Source: CAIZGX01 sp964511555 (GTDB lineage Bacteria > Bacteroidota > Bacteroidia > Flavobacteriales_D > Sanyastnellaceae). Taken from it: DNA of 64,000 bases. A program made the translations under genes and the position numbers. The stretch is taken from NCBI GenBank assembly GCA_964511555.1, contig CAZEFR010000004.1:1-64000 (forward strand), read 5' to 3'. Shown here piece by piece: positions 56,999 to 64,000 of this stretch (positions within the stretch are counted from its first letter, which is position 1; every line of letters starts with the position of its first letter). Below the pieces are notes generated by a model. It was not told where the DNA came from. It did no database searches and was given only the letters and a program-made list of their open reading frames with translations.

Positions 56999-59518
56999 TT
57001 ATTCTTCACCTCCTTCAGTTGGAGTTGCAGTTTCACCTTCGGCTGCGTTTTCCTCGCCTTCGGTCGCCTCGCCTTCATTCTCGTCGCGAATCACAGCACA
57101 AACAGCTGCAATCTCATCGTTTCCACGAAGGTTAATCAACTTCACCCCTTGGGTATTTCTTCCCATTACACGAAGTTCATCAACGCTCAAACGAATCGCG
57201 ATTCCAGATTTATTGATAATCATGAAATCGAATTCATTGTCTACAGCCAAGATCGCACACAACGGTCCAGTCTTATCTGTAATGTTAATGGTCTTCACAC
57301 CTTTTCCTCCGCGATTCGTTACACGGTAGTCTTCCAATGAAGAACGCTTACCGAATCCTTTGTCCGATACCACCAAGATGTCGCTGTTAGGATCATCTAC
57401 GCATACCATTCCAATGACTTCGTCGGTAGCGCTTCCAAGAGACACTGCTTTCACCCCTTGTGCTGTTCTTCCAACTGCACGAACTTTCACTTCTGGGAAA
57501 CGAATGGCTTTACCTTCTTTTGTTCCCATGATGATCTCACTCGCTCCAGTGGTCAAACGCGCTTGCAACAATTCGTCTCCGTCTACAATGGTAACCGCAT
57601 TGATACCCGAAGAACGTGGTCTGCTGTACGCTTCTAATGATGTCTTCTTAATTAACCCTTGTTTGGTACAAAGAATAACGAAGTTCGATTTCAAATTCTC
57701 TGCGTTATTCAAATCCTTAACTGGGATGTAAGCCAAGACTTTGTCGTCTTGCTCAATTTGAATCATGTTTTGAATTGCACGTCCCTTCGCTGTTTTTCCT
57801 CCCTCTGGAATTTCAAATACACGCATCCAGAAACATCTTCCCTTCATCGTAAAGATGAGCAAGTAATCGTGGTTCGTTGCGGTGAAGATGTGTTCCACGA
57901 AGTCTTCCTGACGTGCAGATGTCCCCTTCGCTCCTACTCCGCCGCGGCTTTGCGTACGGTATTCGTTTAAGTTTGTACGCTTGATGTATCCTGCGTGGGT
58001 AATGGTTACAACCATTGCTTCGTCAGGAATCATGTCTTCAATACTCAAATCTGCTGAAGAGAATTCAATAATCGAACGACGCTCGTCGCCGAACTTCTCT
58101 TTCAAATGCGTTAACTCATCTTTAATGATTTGCATACGCAACTCCTCGCTGTCCAAGATTGCACGAAGACGTGTGATTAACGCCATCAATTCAGCATGTT
58201 CAGCACGAATCTTATCGCGCTCCAATCCGGTCAGACGTTGTAAACGCATTTCAAGAATTGCCTTTGCTTGAATCTCTGACAATCCGAATTGTTGAATCAA
58301 TCCGTCTTTCGCCTCATCTGGCGTTTGAGATTTTCTAATCAATGCAATGACTGCATCAATGTTATCTAAGGCTATTAAATATCCTTCTAAGATGTGCGCA
58401 CGCTCTTCTGCTTTGCGCAATTCGAATTTCGTTCTACGCGTAACAACCTCGTGGCGGTGTTCAACGTAATGACGAATGATGTCTTTCAGATTCAACACTT
58501 CTGGACGTCCATTCACCAAGGCAATGTTGTTAACCGAGAACGACGTTTGAAGTCCTGTGTACTTGTAAAGGTTGTTTAGTACAACGTTTGAAATCGCATC
58601 GCGCTTCAATTCATAAACAACGCGAACCCCGTTTCTATCTGACTCGTCGCGTATCTCAGCGATTCCTTCAATCTTTCCTTCAGTAACCAATTCCCACGTA
58701 CGCTTCACCATATCTGCTTTGTTGATCTGGTAAGGCACCTGTTCAACAATGATACATTCGTGGTTGGCCACTTCCTCAATGCGTGCCTTCGCACGAATAA
58801 CTACGCGACCTCTTCCCGTTTCGTAAGCAGACTTCACTCCTTCCAAACCATGAATAACACCTCCTGTTGGGAAATCAGGTGCTTTGATGTGTTGCATTAA
58901 CTCTTCCGTCGTGATGTCACGATTGTCGATGTATGCTGCAATACCGTCGCATACTTCAGTCAAATTGTGCGGAGCCATGTTCGTAGCCATACCCACCGCA
59001 ATTCCACTTACACCGTTCAACAACAAGTTCGGAATTTTCGCTGGCATAACGCGAGGCTCTTCCAACGAATCGTCGAAGTTCGCTTGCCAGTCAACCGTGT
59101 CCTTATCTAAATCTTCAAGAAGCTCTTCGGCTAATTTTCTCAAACGTGCTTCCGTATAACGCATTGCCGCTGCGTTATCACCATCCATAGACCCGAAGTT
59201 ACCTTGTCCGTCTACCAGCGGGTAGCGCAAAGACCAAGGCTGCGCCATACGCACCATCGTTTCATATACTGCCGAGTCACCGTGTGGGTGATACTTACCC
59301 AAAACTTCTCCGACAATACGCGCTGATTTCTTGTATGGTCTGTTCGACAACATTCCCAAATCGAGCATACCGTACAACACACGGCGGTGAACGGGTTTCA
59401 GTCCATCGCGCACGTCTGGTAAAGCTCTACTCACAATCACCGACATCGAATAATCGATGTAGGCTGATTTCATTTCGTCTTCAATGTTTATCTTAAGAAT
59501 TCTTTCTCCTGATTCCAT
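56999..59518 (-). CDS. gyrA: DNA gyrase subunit A
   Basis: This 839-residue subunit cuts and rejoins DNA to introduce negative supercoils together with GyrB. The winged-helix/tower block runs from VSRALPDVRDGLKPVHRRVLYGM to GQGNFGSMDGDNAAAMRYTE, with catalytic Tyr121. The quinolone-pocket residues are Ser82 and Glu86 (PHGDSAVYETM), the susceptible type. The C-terminal beta-pinwheel has six blades, including the GyrA-box-like RTQSRGGVGAKGTS. The tail is strongly acidic (EGEATEGEENAAEGETATPTEGGEE). No gyrB is nearby. The next gene downstream is the TPR gene. Confidence 0.97.
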   Translation of the reverse strand: MESGERILKINIEDEMKSAYIDYSMSVIVSRALPDVRDGLKPVHRRVLYGMLDLGMLSNRPYKKSARIVGEVLGKYHPHGDSAVYETMVRMAQPWSLRYPLVDGQGNFGSMDGDNAAAMRYTEARLRKLAEELLEDLDKDTVDWQANFDDSLEEPRVMPAKIPNLLLNGVSGIAVGMATNMAPHNLTEVCDGIAAYIDNRDITTEELMQHIKAPDFPTGGVIHGLEGVKSAYETGRGRVVIRAKARIEEVANHECIIVEQVPYQINKADMVKRTWELVTEGKIEGIAEIRDESDRNGVRVVYELKRDAISNVVLNNLYKYTGLQTSFSVNNIALVNGRPEVLNLKDIIRHYVEHRHEVVTRRTKFELRKAEERAHILEGYLIALDNIDAVIALIRKSQTPDEAKDGLIQQFGLSEIQAKAILEMRLQRLTGLERDKIRAEHAELMALITRLRAILDSEELRMQIIKDELTHLKEKFGDERRSIIEFSSADLSIEDMIPDEAMVVTITHAGYIKRTNLNEYRTQSRGGVGAKGTSARQEDFVEHIFTATNHDYLLIFTMKGRCFWMRVFEIPEGGKTAKGRAIQNMIQIEQDDKVLAYIPVKDLNNAENLKSNFVILCTKQGLIKKTSLEAYSRPRSSGINAVTIVDGDELLQARLTTGASEIIMGTKEGKAIRFPEVKVRAVGRTAQGVKAVSLGSATDEVIGMVCVDDPNSDILVVSDKGFGKRSSLEDYRVTNRGGKGVKTINITDKTGPLCAILAVDNEFDFMIINKSGIAIRLSVDELRVMGRNTQGVKLINLRGNDEIAAVCAVIRDENEGEATEGEENAAEGETATPTEGGEE

Positions 59519-59560
59519 AGTGGTTGTTCCCGCTTAAAAAATTGTACTGTCACGGGTACG

Positions 59561-59568
59561 CGAAAATA
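59561..59568 (-). promoter_or_regulatory. Candidate -7 box of gyrA
   Basis: TATTTTCG on the minus strand ends 42 bases before the gyrA ATG; one change from TAnnTTTG. Confidence 0.4.
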
Positions 59569-59610
59569 CTTCCGAATGAAGCGAAAATTGACCCTCAATG
59601 GCGGTTATAG

Positions 59611-59642
59611 TTATTCACAAATGACAAAAAGGCTGTGGAAAA
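59611..59642. other. DnaA-box-like pair between gyrA and clpC
   Basis: TTATTCACA (59611-59619) matches the 9-base DnaA box TTATnCACA. The reverse-type TGTGGAAAA (59634-59642) matches with one change. Two sites 14 bp apart are too few for an origin; no dnaA, rpmH or parAB is near. They could serve as DnaA-regulated promoter sites for gyrA or clpC, or be chance. Confidence 0.3.
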
Positions 59643-59661
59643 TTCAATGGTATAATCTTTA

Positions 59662-59688
59662 TTGTAACCGAACAAAGGAATACATTTG
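59662..59688 (+). promoter_or_regulatory. Promoter of clpC (TTG and TACATTTG)
   Basis: TTG (59662-59664) and an exact -7 box TACATTTG (59681-59688) are 16 bases apart. The box ends 28 bases before the clpC ATG. It is identical in sequence to the trxA and katG boxes. Confidence 0.55.
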
Positions 59689-59716
59689 AGGTTGACTAAC
59701 TAAGATAAAGAAAGAT

Positions 59717-62269
59717 ATGGACGCTAAGTTTTCAGAACAGGTACAAGAAGTGCTGCGTTACAGCAGAGAAGAGGCATTGCGGTTGGGTCACAACTACATT
59801 GGTATTGAGCATTTTTTATTAGGAATATTGCGTGAAGAAGATTGCACTGCGACAAAAGTTTTAAAGAGTTTAGGTGTAGACCTTTCGTTTTTGCGCAAGA
59901 GTGTCGAAGCTTCTGTTCGAAACACGGGCTCTTACGGCTCATCTACCGTGACAAGTTCAGGCATTTCCTTGGTGAAGCAAGCCGAGCGCGTGCTTAAGCT
60001 TTCATACATTGAGGCTAAATCTCACAAAAAGACAGTCGTTAATACAGAACACCTGCTACTCACTATTCTCAAAGACTCGGACAACGTTGTTACCCGAGCG
60101 CTAGAACCTATGGGTGTAGATTACAACGCAGTAAACAGGGAGTTGGGCGATGATGAAGATGAAAACGTTCGTAAGTCGGACCTGCCACGTGCAGAATTCC
60201 CGAATGCAGATGACGACGATGAAGAAGATCGTCCGTTCACAGGCGGAAGCGGCGGAACAACAAAGAAGCCAGGCGATTCAAAAAGTAAAACTCCTGTTCT
60301 TGACAACTTCGGTCGCGACTTGACCAAGTATGCAACTGAAGGAAAGTTAGATCCTATTGTTGGACGCGAAAAAGAAATTGAACGCGTTTCGCAAATCCTT
60401 TCCAGAAGAAAGAAAAACAATCCAATTCTTATTGGTGAGCCGGGCGTTGGTAAATCGGCAATCGCCGAAGGTCTTGCTCTGCGCATCATTCAGAAAAAAG
60501 TATCTCGTGTACTTTTCGATAAGCGCGTAGTAACCCTAGACATAGCTTCATTGGTTGCGGGAACAAAATACCGCGGACAATTCGAAGAGCGTATGAAAGC
60601 GGTAATGAATGAGTTGGAAAAATCTCCAGATGTCATTCTTTTCATTGATGAAATTCACACCATTGTGGGTGCCGGTGGCGCAAGTGGGAGCCTTGATGCA
60701 AGTAACATGTTCAAGCCAGCGTTAGCGCGTGGCGAAATACAATGCATTGGTGCAACAACACTCGACGAATACCGCCAGTACATTGAGAAAGACGGTGCTT
60801 TGGAGCGACGCTTCCAAAAGGTCGTGGTTGATCCGACTACGGTTGAAGAGACCATCCAAATCTTAAACAACATCAAAGACAAATACGAATCTCACCACAG
60901 TGTAACTTACACCGACGAGGCTTTGGAGGCTTGTGTGAAATTAACAGCACGTTACATCACAGACCGTCACCTTCCAGACAAGGCCATTGACGCGTTGGAC
61001 GAAGTGGGGTCACGTGTTCACTTGCAGAACATTTCAGTTCCTCAAGAAATCATTGACATTGAGAAAGAAATTGAAGGAATTCAAGAAGAGAAACTTCGCG
61101 TGGTACGCAGTGCCAAGTATGAAGAGGCTGCTCAATTGAGAGATAGACAAAAAGCCTTGGAGACAAGTCTTGAAACGGCTAAAAAGAGTTGGGAAGAGCA
61201 GACACGCTCTCAAAGAACAACAGTAACTTCTGCAAATGTTGAAGAAGTGGTAGCTATGATGACAGGCATACCTGTTCAAAAAGTTGCAGAAACCGAAAGT
61301 GGCCGTTTGTCAAAAATGGACAAAGAGTTAGAAGGAAAAGTAATTGGACAAGCAGACGCTATACTGAAAGTAGTGAAAGCCATTAAGCGGAACCGTGCCG
61401 GATTGAAAGATCCGAATCGACCAATTGGCTCTTTCATTTTCTTGGGCCCTACAGGGGTTGGGAAAACACAACTCGCTAAAGAATTGGCTCGTTATATGTT
61501 CGACTCTGACGAAGCGCTCATACGTATAGACATGAGCGAATACATGGAGAAATTCGCAGTGTCTCGATTGATTGGAGCGCCTCCGGGATATGTTGGTTAC
61601 GAAGAAGGGGGACAGTTAACAGAAAAGGTACGTCGCAAACCATACAGTATTGTGTTGTTGGATGAAATTGAAAAGGCTCATCCAGATGTTTTCAATCTAT
61701 TGCTTCAAGCATTAGACGATGGACAAATGACCGACAGCATGGGTAGAAAAATCGATTTCAAGAATACTGTTATCATTATGACTTCGAACATTGGTGCGCG
61801 CCAATTGCAAGATTTCGGAACGGGGGTTGGATTTGGAACTACCTCTCGTGTTACACAAGAAGACGACAGTAAGAAAGGAGTTATTGAAGCAGCTTTAAAG
61901 AAAGCCTTCTCTCCTGAATTCTTGAATCGTGTAGACGATATCATTGTCTTCAACGCGTTAAAGAAAGAAGACATTCATGAAATTATTGACATTGAACTAA
62001 AGAAACTATTCTCGCGAATTACAGATTTAGGATATACCATTGCGCTTACTGAATCTGCTAAAGACTACATTGCCGACAAAGGTTTCGATGAAAAATACGG
62101 CGCGCGTCCTTTGCGCAGAGCCATTCAGAAATACTTGGAAGATCCGTTGGCTGAAGAAATCATTAACAGTCAAATTAAACCTGGCGACACCCTTCACGTA
62201 GATTACGACACCGAAGCACAAGAGGTGAAAATGCACGTTGAGAAAGGAACTCCTCCGGCTGCAGAATAA
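59717..62269 (+). CDS. clpC: ATP-dependent Clp protease ATP-binding subunit ClpC
   Basis: This 850-residue AAA+ unfoldase feeds proteins to ClpP. The N-terminal two-repeat domain is at residues 1-140 (RYSREEALRLGHNYIGIEHFLLGIL, then the second copy with SHKKTVVNTEHLLLTIL). NBD1 has Walker A GEPGVGKSAIAEG (about 239-251). A coiled middle region with a UVR-like motif (EAAQLRDRQKALE, about 470) marks ClpC rather than ClpA or ClpB. NBD2 has GPTGVGKTQLAKE (about 577-589). A VGF loop (GTGVGFGT), used to dock ClpP, is present. It is full length, with its own promoter and no mcsAB/ctsR neighbours. Its stop codon abuts the stop of the convergent OmpA-like gene. Confidence 0.96.
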   Translation: MDAKFSEQVQEVLRYSREEALRLGHNYIGIEHFLLGILREEDCTATKVLKSLGVDLSFLRKSVEASVRNTGSYGSSTVTSSGISLVKQAERVLKLSYIEAKSHKKTVVNTEHLLLTILKDSDNVVTRALEPMGVDYNAVNRELGDDEDENVRKSDLPRAEFPNADDDDEEDRPFTGGSGGTTKKPGDSKSKTPVLDNFGRDLTKYATEGKLDPIVGREKEIERVSQILSRRKKNNPILIGEPGVGKSAIAEGLALRIIQKKVSRVLFDKRVVTLDIASLVAGTKYRGQFEERMKAVMNELEKSPDVILFIDEIHTIVGAGGASGSLDASNMFKPALARGEIQCIGATTLDEYRQYIEKDGALERRFQKVVVDPTTVEETIQILNNIKDKYESHHSVTYTDEALEACVKLTARYITDRHLPDKAIDALDEVGSRVHLQNISVPQEIIDIEKEIEGIQEEKLRVVRSAKYEEAAQLRDRQKALETSLETAKKSWEEQTRSQRTTVTSANVEEVVAMMTGIPVQKVAETESGRLSKMDKELEGKVIGQADAILKVVKAIKRNRAGLKDPNRPIGSFIFLGPTGVGKTQLAKELARYMFDSDEALIRIDMSEYMEKFAVSRLIGAPPGYVGYEEGGQLTEKVRRKPYSIVLLDEIEKAHPDVFNLLLQALDDGQMTDSMGRKIDFKNTVIIMTSNIGARQLQDFGTGVGFGTTSRVTQEDDSKKGVIEAALKKAFSPEFLNRVDDIIVFNALKKEDIHEIIDIELKKLFSRITDLGYTIALTESAKDYIADKGFDEKYGARPLRRAIQKYLEDPLAEEIINSQIKPGDTLHVDYDTEAQEVKMHVEKGTPPAAE

Positions 62270-64000
62270 TTATTCCACTACCGCTTCAACGGTAATGACC
62301 TTCATGGCGTTACCGTTGGAGAATAGTGTTACGAACTTCACTTCCTTCCCTATTCTATTCGGAGCAGAAAACGTAATCTTCAATGTCGCACTCTCCCCTG
62401 GCGCCAAAGTATCTTTCGTCAACTCGGGAACGGTGCATCCGCATGAGGCTTCAACATTATCTATTTGAAGTGTCGTATTCCCAGTATTCGTAATTGTAAT
62501 TTCCTTCGAAGTAAAACTACCTTGCTTTACTCTTCCAAGATAAAGTATTCCGCTTCCAACATCGAGCTTCGTAGTGGACTCTTCCTTTTTATTTATGGAA
62601 ACACTTTCAATTTCTATTCTTCTTTCTAGGCGAGCACCTTTACTATAAATACTTTTCTTTTCATTTTTAATATCGTCGCTCACGCCTGACTTCGACTGAA
62701 TTTCTCCGAAAGGCAATGGAATAATTTCAAGCGATTTCGATTCGAAGGCACTTCGAAAAACTTCTTCCTTACTCCACTTATTCTTCAATGAAGCAATACG
62801 TCGCAATGAGAGTCTTCTATTGTAATCGCTTGCTGCGCGCGGACTAGCGAATCCGCGGACCGTAACTTTAACTGTATTTCCGGCCAGCAATTCTTTCTTT
62901 AACAATTCTTCAAACAAGGTTAAGTCTATCATACCTTGCTGAACTTGATTTTCAAAAAACGCATCAACCTCCTCATCGGAATCATCGAGAGACCCCTTAT
63001 CTCCTCCTAATTTCCGTGCATAGAGCTCTTGCATTTTCATATAATTATCGAAAGTCTCTGTGTAGGTGAAAACGGTTGTTGTGTCATTCGAATCCGGATT
63101 GGGTTCGTCGTTGTGGAAATACAATTTTACGGGAAGGACTTTATTCAATTCATACAACGAAGTGTAGAGTGAATCTGTTTTGGTCTTCGTGATTTCCTCT
63201 TCTTTCAATTGCCAAGTTGCGGCATACAAATCGGTGCAGCAAGGTGGAAATTTGGACCCGTCGTCAAGCGGACGATCTGAGCAGAAGAAGGCAATTCCCA
63301 TTGCTGCATTCATACTCAGTCCCCAATCGTTGTAGTTCGAATTCAATCCACGACCTGCATTTTCCGGACGTTGGAAACTGCCTGGCTTTCCGTTCGAATA
63401 ATAAATATCCCATCCGCCAAAGCCTTCGTACCACGTTGAGGTGAAATAAAGTTTATTGTTGAAATAGAATGGTGATAGTTCGTCGTCTATGGTATTCACT
63501 CGGCTGCCCGCATTAAAGGGCTTTGACCAAGCGCCTTTCGTTTCTCTAGCAATCCAGATGTCCTTTCCGCCTTCACCACCTTCTCTATCTGAAACAAAGA
63601 ACAAATGCAAAACGCCATTTATACGCACCAAATGGGGCATTGTAGCATTTCCTTCATTCAACTTTTCCAATTTACTTGTGACTACCCACGATGAATCCTG
63701 ACGAACAAGCATGAGTAGAGTACTCACTCCTTCTTTCGTTTCGACACCCACAGCGGTATCTCCAAGGAACGTCATGTAGCCGAAAGCCATGGGAGTTTGA
63801 ATGGTAACTGTTCCATTCTCTAGTGAACGAGTGACTTGATTCCACATCTTCTTCTCTTCCTCATAAAAATAATAATTCAGCAAGGAATCGTCCATGCGCG
63901 GAAATACATCGGCACTTTCATGTTGAAGAGCGGCGGGTAGTCGATAGATATGAAGAGAATCGTCGGTTAAAATGTTCTTCTGTGCCCAAACGCAGTTCTT
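62270..64000 (-). CDS. PD40-OmpA-DUF1573 envelope protein, 5' end outside window
   Basis: The frame is open to the right edge (position 64000) with no start of its own needed there, so the N-terminus is missing and about 576 residues are visible. The first 230 residues contain repeated beta-strands of the WD40/PD40 type (LHLFFVSDREGGEGGKDIWIA, LYFTSTWYEGFGGWDIYYSN). A degenerate OmpA-like peptidoglycan-binding stretch follows (VTVRGFASPRAASDYNRRLSLRRIASL). The last 95 residues are a DUF1573 Ig-like domain (SKEITITNTGNTTLQIDNVEASCGCTVPEL). Such layouts are typical of Bacteroidota envelope proteins, including relatives of the T9SS protein PorE. It is convergent with clpC (0 bp). Confidence 0.85.
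   Translation of the reverse strand, partial: KNCVWAQKNILTDDSLHIYRLPAALQHESADVFPRMDDSLLNYYFYEEEKKMWNQVTRSLENGTVTIQTPMAFGYMTFLGDTAVGVETKEGVSTLLMLVRQDSSWVVTSKLEKLNEGNATMPHLVRINGVLHLFFVSDREGGEGGKDIWIARETKGAWSKPFNAGSRVNTIDDELSPFYFNNKLYFTSTWYEGFGGWDIYYSNGKPGSFQRPENAGRGLNSNYNDWGLSMNAAMGIAFFCSDRPLDDGSKFPPCCTDLYAATWQLKEEEITKTKTDSLYTSLYELNKVLPVKLYFHNDEPNPDSNDTTTVFTYTETFDNYMKMQELYARKLGGDKGSLDDSDEEVDAFFENQVQQGMIDLTLFEELLKKELLAGNTVKVTVRGFASPRAASDYNRRLSLRRIASLKNKWSKEEVFRSAFESKSLEIIPLPFGEIQSKSGVSDDIKNEKKSIYSKGARLERRIEIESVSINKKEESTTKLDVGSGILYLGRVKQGSFTSKEITITNTGNTTLQIDNVEASCGCTVPELTKDTLAPGESATLKITFSAPNRIGKEVKFVTLFSNGNAMKVITVEAVVE

Noticed and set aside
59519..59716. Origin of replication
   Set aside because: Only two DnaA-like boxes, no AT-rich unwinding region or dnaA/parAB neighbours.
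1..64000. tRNA, rRNA or insertion-sequence elements
   Set aside because: Read through the intergenic regions, I saw no cloverleaf with CCA-type ends, no rRNA-like sequence, and no transposase ORF or terminal inverted repeats. A tRNAscan-SE and ISfinder run would settle this.

Overview
The window comes from a member of the Bacteroidota, most likely a Flavobacteriales-type bacterium. This rests on several things seen together: four secreted proteins with type IX secretion (T9SS) C-terminal sorting domains (two type A, two type B 'gliding motility' type), TonB-dependent receptors, ECF sigma factors paired with single-pass membrane partners, TAnnTTTG-type -7 promoter boxes, and few Shine-Dalgarno sequences. 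Two 100-base runs of N (24589-24688 and 43201-43300) show that this is a scaffolded draft assembly. No rRNA, tRNA, prophage, insertion sequence or CRISPR array was seen.

Layout. 1-9.2 kb holds a hairpin-repeat array, envelope proteins, two TonB-dependent receptors, a PHP-type phosphatase, a YceI protein, thioredoxin and lgt. 9.2-15.2 kb holds a 57-residue ORF, a 2-oxoglutarate/Fe(II) oxygenase, moaA converging on moeA, a SAM-hydrolase-family gene and phoH. 15.2-23.1 kb holds a large secreted vanadium-haloperoxidase-like protein and two ECF sigma modules separated by aat and a CoA-pyrophosphatase-type Nudix gene. 23.2-28 kb holds accC and a sirtuin (both cut by the first gap), a DUF58 protein, a histidine kinase and a DUF2721 protein. 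28-35.3 kb holds two tandem, partly paralogous T9SS type B adhesin-like proteins and two tandem FKBP isomerases. 35.4-42.5 kb holds small envelope proteins, a third ECF sigma module with a duplicated partner gene, a T9SS type A protein and a ferritin-VIT1 iron/manganese transporter. 42.5-50.7 kb holds a lipoprotein, the second gap, a YdeI-like protein, a NUC1 nuclease, an exported KatG, a HigBA toxin-antitoxin pair and a MORN/YwqK-repeat protein. 50.7-54.3 kb is a sugar-phosphate cluster (pgmB remnant, GlcNAc kinase, gap, pfkA). 54.3-64 kb holds a degenerate DnaB-like ATPase, a TPR protein, gyrA, clpC and an OmpA/DUF1573 protein running off the right end.

The most unusual feature is a dispersed family of mini-hairpin arrays at four intergenic sites (1-220, 27927-28053, 37709-37766, 43363-43452). 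Each array is a string of tiny perfect hairpins with a 3-5 bp stem whose outer pair is always G-C. The loop is almost always three bases and is not conserved. A fixed four-base linker (ATTC, less often ATTA or ATCA) joins the hairpins. About 32 hairpins use at least nine different stem sequences, and both arms change together, so the structure rather than the sequence is kept. A second, pyrimidine-rich repeat family occurs at three sites; it is expanded in frame inside an anti-sigma-like gene and it flanks the second assembly gap.
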